The notes beneath the pieces are model-generated. The model made no database searches. It was not told the origin of the DNA and worked only from the letters and a program-made list of their open reading frames with translations. This document shows, one piece after another, positions 43,706 to 51,663 of a stretch of 64,000 nucleotides of DNA (positions are counted from its first letter, which is position 1; the number at the start of each line of letters is the position of its first letter). The DNA comes from Kitasatospora indigofera (GTDB lineage: Bacteria; Actinomycetota; Actinomycetes; Streptomycetales; Streptomycetaceae). The translations under genes were made by a program, and so were the position numbers. Location: contig NZ_BNBO01000004.1 in assembly GCF_014655955.1 (NCBI RefSeq), forward strand, positions 243,840 to 307,839, written 5' to 3'.

Positions 43706-44938
43706 ATGGGACGCAGCGGACCGGCCCTGGACCCCGAGGTCCCGGTGCTCGCCGTCAAGGTGGGGCGCTACCCGCAGACGCCGAGCCACCTCGGCGCGGT
43801 GCGCTCCTTCGGCCGGCTCGGCGTCCCCGTCTACGCCATGGTCGAGGACCGGTTCACCCCGACGGCCGTCTCGCGGTACCTGACCGGGGCCTTCGTCCGG
43901 CCCAGCACCGGGCGCGAGCCCCCCGAGCAGCTGCTCGCGGCCATCGTGGCGGCCGGCCGGGCGATCGGCCGGCCCAGCGTGGTGGTGGCCACCGACGACG
44001 AGTCCGCCGTCCTGCTCGCCGAGCACCGCGAGGAGCTGGCGCCGTACTTCCTGCTGCCGCCGGTGCCCGCCGCGCTGCCCCGCCGGCTCGCCAACAAGGT
44101 GGACCTGCACGCGATCTGCCAGGAGGCCGGCGTGCCCACCCCGCAGGCTTGCGCCCCGCCGGACCGGGCCGGCCTGGTCGAGGCGGGCCGCCGCTGGGGG
44201 TACCCGCTGGTGCTGAAGAACCTGGAGCCCTTCACCCGGCTGCGCCACCCGGTGGTCGGCCACACCACGGTGATCAGGAGCGAGCAGGAGCTGCTCGCCG
44301 CCTGGGCCCGGGCCGCGCCCGCCGACGGCCGGGCCTCCGTGCTCGCCCAGGAGTACCTGCCGGCGGAGCAGTCGCAGGACTGGATCACCCATCTCTGCTG
44401 CGGTCCCGACGGCGAGCCGCTGGTGGTCTTCACCGGCCTCAAGCTGCGCTCCTGGCCGCCCGGGCGGGGCGTCACCGCGCGGGCCCGGGCCTGCCCCAAC
44501 CCGGAGCTGGCCGAGCTGGCCGCCCGGCTCTGCCGGCGGATCGGCTACCGCGGCGTCGCCGACCTGGACTGGCGCCTGGACCTGCGCGACGGCCGCTACA
44601 AGCTGGTCGACTTCAACCCCCGGACGGGCGCCCAGTTCCGCCTCTTCGAGACGGTGGACGGGGTGGACGTGCTGCGCGCCCTGCACCTCTCGCTCACCGG
44701 GCGCCCGGTGCCCGCGGGCGCCCAGCTCTCGCGCAGCTTCGGGGTGGGGCAGATCGACCTGCTGTCCGTGCTGGCCACGTCCTGGGGGGAGCGCCGCCCG
44801 CCGCGGGACGTCTGGCCCCGCCGGAGCACCGAGCGGGCCTGGCTCTGCCGGGACGACCTCGCGCCCACGGTCGCGGAGGCCGCCCGGTTCGGCTGTTCGG
44901 TGGTGCGGGTGCTGGCCGGGAGCGTCCGCCGGGGCTGA
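43706..44938 (+). CDS. ATP-grasp carboxylate-amine ligase-like protein
   Basis: A 410-residue ATP-grasp protein. A preATP-grasp-like N-terminal domain (VPVLAVKVGRYPQTPSHLGAVRSF) is followed by DLHAICQEAGVPTPQA, the nucleotide segment YPLVLKNLEPF and the metal-binding end DLDWRLDLRDGRYKLVDFNPRTGAQFR. It resembles carboxylate-amine ligases that form amide or peptide bonds with ATP. In a polysaccharide locus it might attach an amino acid or other acid to the polymer. ATG 43706 follows GGAGGAG, 17 bases after the GH16 stop; last gene of the run, with a hairpin just downstream. Confidence 0.78.
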   Translation: MGRSGPALDPEVPVLAVKVGRYPQTPSHLGAVRSFGRLGVPVYAMVEDRFTPTAVSRYLTGAFVRPSTGREPPEQLLAAIVAAGRAIGRPSVVVATDDESAVLLAEHREELAPYFLLPPVPAALPRRLANKVDLHAICQEAGVPTPQACAPPDRAGLVEAGRRWGYPLVLKNLEPFTRLRHPVVGHTTVIRSEQELLAAWARAAPADGRASVLAQEYLPAEQSQDWITHLCCGPDGEPLVVFTGLKLRSWPPGRGVTARARACPNPELAELAARLCRRIGYRGVADLDWRLDLRDGRYKLVDFNPRTGAQFRLFETVDGVDVLRALHLSLTGRPVPAGAQLSRSFGVGQIDLLSVLATSWGERRPPRDVWPRRSTERAWLCRDDLAPTVAEAARFGCSVVRVLAGSVRRG

Positions 44939-44940
44939 CC

Positions 44941-44960
44941 CGGCCGGCGGACGCCGGCCG
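44941..44960 (+). terminator. Hairpin ending the exopolysaccharide locus
   Basis: CGGCCGGC-GGAC-GCCGGCCG, a perfect 8-bp stem with a 4-base loop, begins two bases after the ATP-grasp stop codon. Confidence 0.6.
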
Positions 44961-45007
44961 GCCGTCTGCGCGGCCACCCCCGGCCACGTCCGGGTTGGCG
45001 CGCGCCG

Positions 45008-45067
45008 GCCTGTATCCCTGCGGCCGGTGTCCCGGCAGTCAGTGTCCCTGCGGTCAGTGTCCCTGCG
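45008..45067. repeat. 15-bp tandem repeat at a gene 3' end
   Basis: Four 15-bp units; the last two (45038-45052 and 45053-45067) are GTCAGTGTCCCTGCG exactly, the first two are diverged. The stop codon of the FAD-dependent gene lies in the last unit. Confidence 0.85.
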
Positions 45068-46277
45068 CGGCGGCGATCCCCCGGCTCACCCGGCCGGCGG
45101 CGAAGGCCGTGCCGCAGACGAAGCGCAGGACCGGGCCGAAGGTGTCCGCCGCGGAGAGCCCGGTGAAGTACAGCCCCGGGACGGAGGACTCGAAGGTGCC
45201 GGAGAGCCGCGGCGCACCGCCGTTCCCGCGGCGGACCGCCCGGCGCAGCCCCTCGTCCAGCAGGTCGAGCCGGTCGATGTCGACCCCGTACCCGGTGGCG
45301 GCCAGCACGTGGTCGGCCTCCAGCGTCTCGGTCCGCCCGCGCGGCCCGCGCAGGCCGAGCCGCAGCTGCCCGTCGGCCTGCTCGACCGAGCGGATCGCGT
45401 ACCCGGTCAGCAGCGGCAGGCACCCCTCGACGCGGTCCCGCAGCCACCAGGCCCCGGACGGGCCGAGCACCGTGCGCACCAGGTGCGCCCGGGTGTTGTC
45501 CGGCAGGTACGGGAACCCCTGCGGGACACGGCTGAAGGCCACGTGCGACCAGCCGGGGCCGAGCGTGGAGCCGGGCTTGGCCAGCCGGACCGGCAGCGGG
45601 CGGTCGGCGCTGAGGTCGCTCTCCGGCGGGTCGCCGAACAGCACCCGTTGCGCCCTGGCGACCACGGTCGCCGTCGCGCCGGCCTCGTTGAGCAGCGCGG
45701 CGCTCTCCAGCGCGGACTGCCCGGCGCCGATCACCGCGACGCGCCGCCCGGCGAACACGGCCAGGTCCGCGTGGTCGGAGGTGTGCGAGGCCAGGCCCAG
45801 GCCGAGCAGCGGAGCCAGCTCGGCGGGCACCCGGGCGTACGGGCGCAGTCCGGTGGCCATCACCACCGCGCGGCTGACGTACGTCTCGCCGCCCCGCAGC
45901 GAGACCTGGAACCCGTCGCGCCGGTACTCGACGCCGGTCACCACGGCGCGCTCGACCTCGGGCACGCACCGCCGCTGGAACCAGTCGCCGTAGCGGATGA
46001 ACTCGTCGATCGGGATCGGGTACCGGTCACCGATCGGGGGCAGCCCCTCCCCGGCCCGGAAGTCGCACAAGCGGTGGGTTCCGTCCGGGTCCGAGATGTT
46101 CGAGGCGCGGGGGGTGGACTTCAGGTACATCCCGGCCGGCATCGCGTCCCGCCAGCCGTCCATCGGCTCGCCCAGCACCCGGGCGGGCACCCGGCGGGCG
46201 CGCAGGTGGGCGGCGGTGGCGAGGCCGTACGGCCCGGCTCCGACCACGGTGACCGGGACGGCGGCGGGGCCCGTCAC
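45054..46277 (-). CDS. FAD/NAD(P)-dependent monooxygenase-like oxidoreductase
   Basis: A 407-residue two-dinucleotide-binding flavoprotein. The FAD motif is VTVVGAGPYGLATAAHLRAR (residues 9-28), and a second Rossmann motif RVAVIGAGQSALESAALLNE (about 168) binds NAD(P)H; MATGLRPYARVP and ATGYGVDIDRL give the usual ATG motifs. The layout fits the lysine/ornithine N-hydroxylase and Baeyer-Villiger-like superfamily; the substrate is unknown. It converges on the exopolysaccharide locus. GTG 46277 has no good ribosome-binding site of its own but overlaps (GTGA) the stop of a 20-codon frame that has one, so translation may be coupled. Confidence 0.8.
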   Translation of the reverse strand: MTGPAAVPVTVVGAGPYGLATAAHLRARRVPARVLGEPMDGWRDAMPAGMYLKSTPRASNISDPDGTHRLCDFRAGEGLPPIGDRYPIPIDEFIRYGDWFQRRCVPEVERAVVTGVEYRRDGFQVSLRGGETYVSRAVVMATGLRPYARVPAELAPLLGLGLASHTSDHADLAVFAGRRVAVIGAGQSALESAALLNEAGATATVVARAQRVLFGDPPESDLSADRPLPVRLAKPGSTLGPGWSHVAFSRVPQGFPYLPDNTRAHLVRTVLGPSGAWWLRDRVEGCLPLLTGYAIRSVEQADGQLRLGLRGPRGRTETLEADHVLAATGYGVDIDRLDLLDEGLRRAVRRGNGGAPRLSGTFESSVPGLYFTGLSAADTFGPVLRFVCGTAFAAGRVSRGIAAAQGH

Positions 46278-46336
46278 GACGGCCGCCCGGGACGGCCCGG
46301 GCCCGTGCCGGGCGGGGTGCGGTGGTTCACCGGCAT
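46274..46336 (-). CDS. Possible 20-residue leader ORF
   Basis: ATG 46336 lies seven bases after GGGAGGAC, a strong ribosome-binding site, and its 20-codon frame (basic, Pro/Gly-rich) ends with TGA overlapping the GTG of the flavoprotein. It may serve only to bring ribosomes to that start. No similarity is claimed. Confidence 0.35.
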   Translation of the reverse strand: MPVNHRTPPGTGPGRPGRPS

Positions 46337-46472
46337 CGGTGTCCTCCCTCGACGGAAGCCCCCCGTTCCAGGGTGCACCGCCCGGCCGTGCCCGGCATCC
46401 AGGGCGGCCGCACCCGGCGCCCGCCGGGGCCGTGCCCGGTGTTCGCCGGGGCCGCCCCGCCCGGCCCCGCGG

Positions 46473-47096
46473 TCAGCCGACCAGGCTGGGCAGGGCGATC
46501 GAGTGGCCGGTGCGCTCGACCTTGGCCCGCAGGTAGTGGACGTTGCTCTCGGACAGGTGCACGCCGGTCGGCACCCGCCGTCCCACCTCGACGCCCAGGG
46601 CCGACAGCTGGGCCGCCTTGTCGGGGTTGTTGCTGAGCAGGTCGATCGCCGGGGCGCCGAGAGCGGCCAGCATCTGCGCGGCGGCCGTGTAGTCCCGGCC
46701 GTCCTCGGGCAGGCCGAGGGCGGTGTTGGCGTCGTAGGTGTCCAGGCCGGCGTCCTGCAGCGCGTAGGCGTCCAGCTTGTTGTAGAGGCCGATGCCGCGG
46801 CCCTCCTGGCGCAGGTAGAGCAGGTACCCGCCGGCCTCGCTGATCCGCTCGACGGACTCGCGCAGCTGCGGGCCGCAGTCGCAGCGGTCGGAGCCGAAGA
46901 CGTCGCCGGTGAGGCACTCGGAGTGCAGCCGCACCAGCGGGGTGCCGCGCACCTCGCCGAGGGCGAGCGCCAGGTGCTCGGCGCCGTCGTCGAGGCCGTG
47001 GAAGGTGAAGACCTCGGCGTCGGCGCGGTAGCCGTCGGGGAAGGTCAGCGGGATGCGCACGCGAGAGCGCACGGTGGCGGTGCCGTGCTGCGGCAT
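46473..47096 (-). CDS. ribA: GTP cyclohydrolase II
   Basis: A 207-residue enzyme that opens GTP to diaminohydroxyphosphoribosylaminopyrimidine, the first step of riboflavin synthesis. The zinc Cys61, Cys72 and Cys74 lie in HSECLTGDVFGSDRCDCGPQ, the GTP-binding motif is YLRQEGRGIGLYNKLDAYAL, and DTYDANTALGLPEDGRDY and LLSNNPDKAAQL follow. It is the stand-alone RibA form, without the DHBP synthase domain (RibB) found in fused proteins. ATG 47096 follows GGAGG; a good promoter lies at 47170-47198. No FMN riboswitch is seen, so this is probably a second, separately regulated ribA. Confidence 0.93.
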   Translation of the reverse strand: MPQHGTATVRSRVRIPLTFPDGYRADAEVFTFHGLDDGAEHLALALGEVRGTPLVRLHSECLTGDVFGSDRCDCGPQLRESVERISEAGGYLLYLRQEGRGIGLYNKLDAYALQDAGLDTYDANTALGLPEDGRDYTAAAQMLAALGAPAIDLLSNNPDKAAQLSALGVEVGRRVPTGVHLSESNVHYLRAKVERTGHSIALPSLVG

Positions 47097-47169
47097 GCCG
47101 GGCCTCCGATGCTGCGGGGGGTGGTCCGGGCGACGGGAAGGTCGGATTCGAACCGGTGGACGAGGATCG

Positions 47170-47198
47170 ACCGTACCCCGTAGTTCCAATTTGAACAA
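47170..47198 (-). promoter_or_regulatory. Predicted ribA promoter
   Basis: On the minus strand TTGTTC (47193-47198) and TACGGT (47170-47175) are 17 bases apart, in an AT-rich island of this divergent region. Predicted transcription starts about 47163, giving a leader of some 66 bases. An AGTT-N11-AACT inverted repeat covers the -35 region and may bind a regulator. Confidence 0.5.
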
Positions 47199-47336
47199 CT
47201 CCCTTTCGGAGCGGCCGCCACGTTCGGCCCAGCAGCCCCGCGCCACCCACCGCGCGGCGCCGCATTCTGTGGAAGGGCGTCCCCGAGCGCCGGGGCCCGC
47301 CCGCCCGCCCGGACCGCCCGAGAGGAACGCGGACAG

Positions 47337-48101
47337 ATGAAGCAGACCGAAGTGACCGTCGGAGCACCCAGCTGGGCCGAGATCACCACCGCGGACCCGG
47401 CGGCCGCCAAGGCCTTCTACGGCGAGCTGTTCGGCTGGCGCGCCGAGACCGACCCGCGTCCGGAGGCCGGCGGCTACACCGTCATGCACCTGGGGGACGC
47501 CGCGGCCGCCGGACTCAGCCCGCTGTACGGGCCCGCGCAGCGCACCGCGTGGACGGTCTCGTTCGCGGTCCAGGACGCCGACGCCACGGTCGCCCGGGTC
47601 ACCTCGGCCGGCGGGCAGGTCCTGATGGAGCCCATGGAGGTGCTCGACATCGGCCGTTTCGCGGTGGTCGCCGACCCGTCCGGCGCGGCCTTCTCGCTCT
47701 GGCAGGCCCGCACCTTCGCCGGCGCCGGCGTCTTCAACGAGCCGGGCTCGCTCGGCTGGGCCGAGCTGCTCACCCGCGACACCGAGGGGGCCCGGGCCTT
47801 CTACCCCCAGGTCTTCGGCTGGACGGTCGACGCCGGCGAGTCCTACACCCAGTGGGGCCTGGACGGCGCCGACTTCGGCGGGATGCTCGCGATGGGCGAG
47901 CAGTTCCCGCCCGACCTCCCGCCGCACTGGCTGCCGTACTTCGCGGTCGCGGACGTCGACGGCACCGCGGCCCGGGCCGCCACGCTCGGCGGGGACGTCC
48001 TGATGCCGCCCACCTCGGTGCCGGCCGGCCCGCGCATCGCCGTCCTCCGGGACCCGCAGGGCGCCGCCTTCGGCGTCTACCTGGCCGGCACCGAGGGCTG
48101 A
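47337..48101 (+). CDS. VOC family protein with two glyoxalase-like domains
   Basis: A 254-residue protein made of two vicinal-oxygen-chelate units: the first starts APSWAEITTADPAAAKAFYGELFGW, the second SLGWAELLTRDTEGARAFYPQVFGW, and each ends with the pattern VVADPSGAAFSLWQ or VLRDPQGAAFGVYL. This is the usual arrangement of streptomycete resistance- or catabolism-type VOC proteins; the substrate is unknown. ATG 47337 follows GAGAGGAA. Its 3' end overlaps that of lnt by 25 bases on the opposite strand. Confidence 0.88.
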   Translation: MKQTEVTVGAPSWAEITTADPAAAKAFYGELFGWRAETDPRPEAGGYTVMHLGDAAAAGLSPLYGPAQRTAWTVSFAVQDADATVARVTSAGGQVLMEPMEVLDIGRFAVVADPSGAAFSLWQARTFAGAGVFNEPGSLGWAELLTRDTEGARAFYPQVFGWTVDAGESYTQWGLDGADFGGMLAMGEQFPPDLPPHWLPYFAVADVDGTAARAATLGGDVLMPPTSVPAGPRIAVLRDPQGAAFGVYLAGTEG

Positions 48102-49639
48102 TCCGCGCCCGCCACCGGCGCGGCCGGCCCGGCCCCCGCCGCCGGCCGCCGCCGGGACCGCAGCGCGAGGGCGCCGGCCACGGCCGTCACGGTCACCGCC
48201 GTCAGCGGCACCACGTCACCGATCCGGTCGTACACCGTGCGCGCCTGCGGGGCGGTCAGGGGCAGCCGCACGGTCAGCGCGCCGGTGCGGTCGGTACCCA
48301 GCCGGGCCAGCTCCCGGCCCTGGGCGTCGAAGGCCGCCGAGACCCCGGTGAGCGAGGCCTGGACGACCGGGCGCCCGGTCTCGGCGGCCCGCAGCGCGCC
48401 CAGCGAGACGTGCTGCTCGGGCGCCCAGGTGTGCTGGAAGGTGGACGTCGACGACTGGTAGACCAGCACCCGGGCGCCCTCGTTCACGGCGGCCCTGGAC
48501 ATGTCCGGGAAGGCCGACTCGAAGCAGATCAGCGCGCCCACCGGCAGCGGCGTGCCCGTCCGGCCGGTGGCCGGCAGGACGTGGAAGGCGGTGCCGGGGG
48601 CCCGGTTCTCGCCGGCCGCGCGGGAGACCCCGGCGATCCAGCCGAGCGCCGGCCGCAGCGGGATGTACTCGCCGAACGGCACCAGGCGGATCTTGCGGTA
48701 GCGGTCGACGATGCCGTCCCGGTCGATCAGCACGGTGTCCTTGGAGATCCGCCCGTCGGCCTTGCGGGCGTCCTCGCCGGCCAGCAGCTGGGCGCCGGTG
48801 GCGGCCGACAGGCCGCGCAGGACGGCCAGCGTGGCCGGGTCCCGGTCCAGGTCGGCGGTGGTGCTGCTCTCGCCCCAGACCACCAGGTCCAGCGGCTGCC
48901 CGGCCAGCGCGGCGGTGGCCCGCACGCTCGCGTCCAGCCGCTGCCCGGCGTCCTCGACCACGCCGGGCTGGACCAGCGCGACCGTCGCGGACCCCTGCGG
49001 CGAGGGCGCCGTCCGCAGCGCGAACAGCAGCGGGCCGGCCAGCAGCACGGCGGCGGCCGCGCCCGCCGCCAGGGCACGGACCTGCCGCCGCCGGGCGCAC
49101 AACAGCACGGTGACCGCCGTGTTGGCGGCCACCACCGCCGCGCTGACCAGCCAGATCCCGCCGACCGAGGCCAGCGCGAGCACCGCCGGGTGCTGCCACT
49201 GGGTCGCGCCGAGCAGGGCCCAGGGGCCGCCGAGCGCGTGCCAGGAGCGCGCGAACTCGGTGGTCACCCAGACCGCCGGGACGACCACCAGCGCGGCCAG
49301 CGCGCGCCGGGCGGTCACCGGCGGGCGCAGCAGCCGCCACACCGCCAGGCCGACGGCGCCCTGCAGGGCGCCGAACAGCAGCGCGAGCGGCAGCAGTCCC
49401 GGCCCGATCGAGGGGATCAGCCAGTACATCGCGGTGAGGATGAACCCGGCGCCGAACCACCAGCCCCGGACGGCCGCCTCCCGGGCCCCCGGGGACCGCT
49501 GCATCAGCAGCAGGCCGGGGACCAGACAGACCCACGCCAGGCTGCCGAGCCCGGCGGCCGGGAAGCAGAGCACGGGGACGGCTCCCGCGACCAGTGAGGC
49601 GTAGCGAGCGGGCTGGGTCAGGGCGGCTCGGAGTGACAT
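48077..49639 (-). CDS. lnt: Apolipoprotein N-acyltransferase
   Basis: A 520-residue integral membrane enzyme that N-acylates the lipid-modified Cys of lipoproteins. About six N-terminal helices are followed by a nitrilase-type domain in which the catalytic triad is visible: Glu in VVWGESSTT, Lys in RYRKIRLVPFGEYIPLRP and Cys in ALICFESAFPDMS. Terminal helix TAVTVTAVAGALALRSRR. Start is uncertain: ATG 49639 has GGAGG immediately in front, too close for normal use, but a GTGACA/GACAAT pair upstream could give a leaderless message; GTG 49672 is the alternative. It overlaps the VOC gene tail-to-tail. Confidence 0.9.
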   Translation of the reverse strand: MSLRAALTQPARYASLVAGAVPVLCFPAAGLGSLAWVCLVPGLLLMQRSPGAREAAVRGWWFGAGFILTAMYWLIPSIGPGLLPLALLFGALQGAVGLAVWRLLRPPVTARRALAALVVVPAVWVTTEFARSWHALGGPWALLGATQWQHPAVLALASVGGIWLVSAAVVAANTAVTVLLCARRRQVRALAAGAAAAVLLAGPLLFALRTAPSPQGSATVALVQPGVVEDAGQRLDASVRATAALAGQPLDLVVWGESSTTADLDRDPATLAVLRGLSAATGAQLLAGEDARKADGRISKDTVLIDRDGIVDRYRKIRLVPFGEYIPLRPALGWIAGVSRAAGENRAPGTAFHVLPATGRTGTPLPVGALICFESAFPDMSRAAVNEGARVLVYQSSTSTFQHTWAPEQHVSLGALRAAETGRPVVQASLTGVSAAFDAQGRELARLGTDRTGALTVRLPLTAPQARTVYDRIGDVVPLTAVTVTAVAGALALRSRRRPAAGAGPAAPVAGADQPSVPAR

Positions 49640-49756
49640 CCTCCGATTGTCCGCTTCGGTGCGTAATGTCACCAGGCCACGCGGCCGGTGACGGTCGAAG
49701 AGTTCCACCCCGCCCGCCTGCCCGGCTTCCCGCCGGGGCATGCCGCGGCGGCTCGC

Positions 49757-50794
49757 TCAGGCCGTCGGGCCCTCCGCCGCGTCGGTCACCTCCGGGCCGG
49801 TCTCCGGGCCGGTCTCCGCCGGACCGGCCATGGTGATCGCCACCTTGCCGCGCGCGTGACCCCCGGCGAGGTACCGGACGGCCCGGGGGACTTCGTCCAG
49901 CCGGAAGCTCCGGTCGAGCAGCGGGGTGACCCGGCCCGCCTCGATCAGCCCGGCCAGCCCGCCCAGGTCGGCCCGGCCCGGCACGGCGAGCAGGCCGCGC
50001 AGCCGCTGCCGGACGAAGGGCGACAGCAGCAGGGCCCGGAGCGCCCGGTCGGTGCCGCCCAGCCACCGGCCGTCGTGCTCCCCGCCGACGATCACCAGCG
50101 TCCCCCGCGGGGTCAGCGCGCGCCGCAGCCGCGACAGCGGGCGGTTGCCGGCCGTGTCGACGATCAGGTCGTAGCGCCGCGGCCCGTCGGCGAAGTCCTC
50201 GCGGGTGTAGTCGCTGACGTGGTCGGCGCCGAGGGAACGGACCAGCTCCGCCTTCGCGGGGCCGCACAACCCGGTGACCTCCGCGCCGAAGGCCTTGGCC
50301 AGTTGGGTCGCGAACGACCCCACCCCTCCGCCCGCGCCGATCACCAGCACGTGCTGCCCGGGCCGTACCCGCCCGGCGTCGCGCAGCGCCCGCAGGGCGG
50401 TGACCGCGGACACCGGGACGACGGCCGCCTGTTCGAAGGTCAGGTTCGCCGGCTTCGGCGCGCACCGGTCCTGCCGGACCACGGCGTACTCGGCGAAGGA
50501 GCCCGCGCAGGTGCCGAACACCTCGTCGCCGACCCGGAGGCCGGTCACCTCGGGGCCGAGCGCCGTCACCTGCCCGCTGACGTCCATGCCCCGGGTCCGT
50601 ACCCGGGGCGCCCGGAGCCCGACGCCGAGCCGCACCAGGTAGGGAAGTCCGGTGGTGAGGTGCCCGACGCCGGGGTCGAGACCGGCCGCGCGCACCCGCA
50701 CCAGCACTTCACCGGGGCCCGGCACCGGCCTTTCCACCTCCCGCAGTTCCAGTACCTCGGGCGGTCCGTAGCTGTCCTGGACGACGGCCTTCAC
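49757..50794 (-). CDS. Zinc-binding-type NAD(P) oxidoreductase (quinone reductase-like MDR)
   Basis: A 345-residue medium-chain dehydrogenase/reductase. MKAVVQDSYGPPEVLELREV and GMDVSGQVTALGPEVTGLRVGDEVFG form the N-terminal GroES-like domain; the Rossmann motif is HVLVIGAGGGVGSFATQLAKAFGA. The catalytic-zinc Cys/His ligands are not evident, so it belongs to the zinc-independent quinone oxidoreductase-like group. Last gene of an operon with a DUF2178-like membrane protein and an XRE regulator; its ATG overlaps the XRE stop (ATGA). Confidence 0.88.
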   Translation of the reverse strand: MKAVVQDSYGPPEVLELREVERPVPGPGEVLVRVRAAGLDPGVGHLTTGLPYLVRLGVGLRAPRVRTRGMDVSGQVTALGPEVTGLRVGDEVFGTCAGSFAEYAVVRQDRCAPKPANLTFEQAAVVPVSAVTALRALRDAGRVRPGQHVLVIGAGGGVGSFATQLAKAFGAEVTGLCGPAKAELVRSLGADHVSDYTREDFADGPRRYDLIVDTAGNRPLSRLRRALTPRGTLVIVGGEHDGRWLGGTDRALRALLLSPFVRQRLRGLLAVPGRADLGGLAGLIEAGRVTPLLDRSFRLDEVPRAVRYLAGGHARGKVAITMAGPAETGPETGPEVTDAAEGPTA

Positions 50795-51048
50795 GGTCGG
50801 CCTCCCGCACTGTCCGGCCCGCCGGCCGGCTGGTCGTCCGGGTACTGGAAGACGTCGTCGAGCGGGACGCCGAAGGCCCCGGCGATCTGGAAGGCCATCT
50901 CCAGCGAGGGGGAGTAGCGGCCCTGCTCGATGGCGATCACGGTCTGCCGGGTGACGCCGATCCGGGCCGCCAGCTCCGCCTGGGTCATCTCGCCGTGGGT
51001 GAACCGCAGGGCGCGGATCACATTGGTGACCCTGGTCGGCCTCACCAT
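50791..51048 (-). CDS. Small XRE family transcriptional regulator
   Basis: An 85-residue helix-turn-helix protein: MTQAELAARIGVTRQTVIAIEQGRYSPSLEMAF (split here into recognisable XRE helices 2-3) and a short Asp/Pro/Gly tail. It resembles the small YozG-type regulators often found next to a DUF2178-type membrane protein, which is exactly the arrangement here. It overlaps the preceding gene by seven bases and the next by four, and may bind the operator-like ATGTC/GACAT repeat upstream of the operon. Confidence 0.88.
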   Translation of the reverse strand: MVRPTRVTNVIRALRFTHGEMTQAELAARIGVTRQTVIAIEQGRYSPSLEMAFQIAGAFGVPLDDVFQYPDDQPAGGPDSAGGRP

Positions 51049-51470
51049 GCCGGGAGCCCCCGGCGGTAGGCGACGATCTTGGCGGCGGAGCCGAGCACGG
51101 CGGACAGGACGAAGGCCAGGTAGGTCGCGTTGGCGATCCAGAACGGGTCGAGCCGGGCCAGCGCCATCCCGAGGGCGCTCACCCCGCCGAGCACCACGAA
51201 GGCCTGCCCGACCCGCTCGCCGAAGCGGTGGATCTCGCGGTCCCGCTGGTCCTTGCCCCCGCAGTCCTCGCGGGTGGTGAGCGCGGCCGCGATGTTCAGC
51301 ACGATCGTCGCCACCACCGCGGCGAGGACGCTCCACAGCAGTGCGGCCGCGTAGGGCAGCCGGTCGAGCGGGGCGCCGCCGTCCCCGGCGAGCACGGTGG
51401 CGAGGTACCCGGCGTAGACCACGACGGTGACCACGCCCATGATCCATACGCGTTTCTCTTCGAGTGGCAT
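51042..51470 (-). CDS. Four-helix membrane protein (DUF2178-like)
   Basis: A 142-residue protein with four predicted helices (WIMGVVTVVVYAGYLATVLA; PYAAALLWSVLAAVVATIVL; GQAFVVLGGVSALGMALA; FWIANATYLAFVLSAVLGS) and a charged loop DRDREIHRFGERVG-like between helices 2 and 3 (DQRDREIHRFGERVGQ). This resembles DUF2178-type proteins paired with small XRE regulators. Function unknown. A promoter is predicted so close to ATG 51470 that the message is probably leaderless, and this fixes the start rather than an upstream ATG at 51518. Confidence 0.75.
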   Translation of the reverse strand: MPLEEKRVWIMGVVTVVVYAGYLATVLAGDGGAPLDRLPYAAALLWSVLAAVVATIVLNIAAALTTREDCGGKDQRDREIHRFGERVGQAFVVLGGVSALGMALARLDPFWIANATYLAFVLSAVLGSAAKIVAYRRGLPAW

Positions 51471-51476
51471 GGCATC

Positions 51477-51505
51477 AATGTAAAGAACAACAGACACCAT
51501 GTCCA
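51477..51505 (-). promoter_or_regulatory. Predicted leaderless promoter of the DUF2178/XRE operon
   Basis: On the minus strand TGGACA (51500-51505) and TACATT (51477-51482) are exactly 17 bases apart, and ATG 51470 begins six bases after the -10, where transcription should start. An inverted repeat ATGTC/GACAT (51499-51503 and 51514-51518) covers the -35 region and could bind the XRE protein. Confidence 0.6.
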
Positions 51506-51589
51506 GATTATTTGACATTGGAGGGGTGTGGCGACCTGGGCGCGAGGGCGAGGGCGCGGGCGAGGGCGCGAGGGCGCCGCGAGGGCGTG

Positions 51590-51625
51590 AAAAAGGCTGC
51601 CCCGACCGTGCAGGTCGGGGCAGCC
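51590..51625 (-). terminator. Rho-independent terminator of cobN
   Basis: On the minus strand a perfect 13-bp stem (GGCTGCCCCGACC with its complement, loop TGCAC) is followed directly by TTTTT. It lies 38 bases after the cobN stop codon and is the clearest intrinsic terminator in the window. Confidence 0.92.
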
Positions 51626-51663
51626 GGGTGCGGCCGGTCAGGGCCGGGGCGGTCGGGCGGGGC

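Noticed and set aside
47130..47165. GGTTCGAATCC-like T-arm sequence on the minus strand (possible tRNA)
   Set aside because: The T-stem pairs in only three of five positions and I find no matching acceptor stem, D-arm or anticodon arm at the right distances. Probably chance.
47097..47336. FMN riboswitch in front of ribA
   Set aside because: The conserved FMN-element motifs are absent; a simple promoter and short leader explain the region.
51540..51590. GAGGGCG repeats before the cobN terminator as a repeat element
   Set aside because: The spacing is irregular, so it is simple low-complexity sequence rather than a tandem array.
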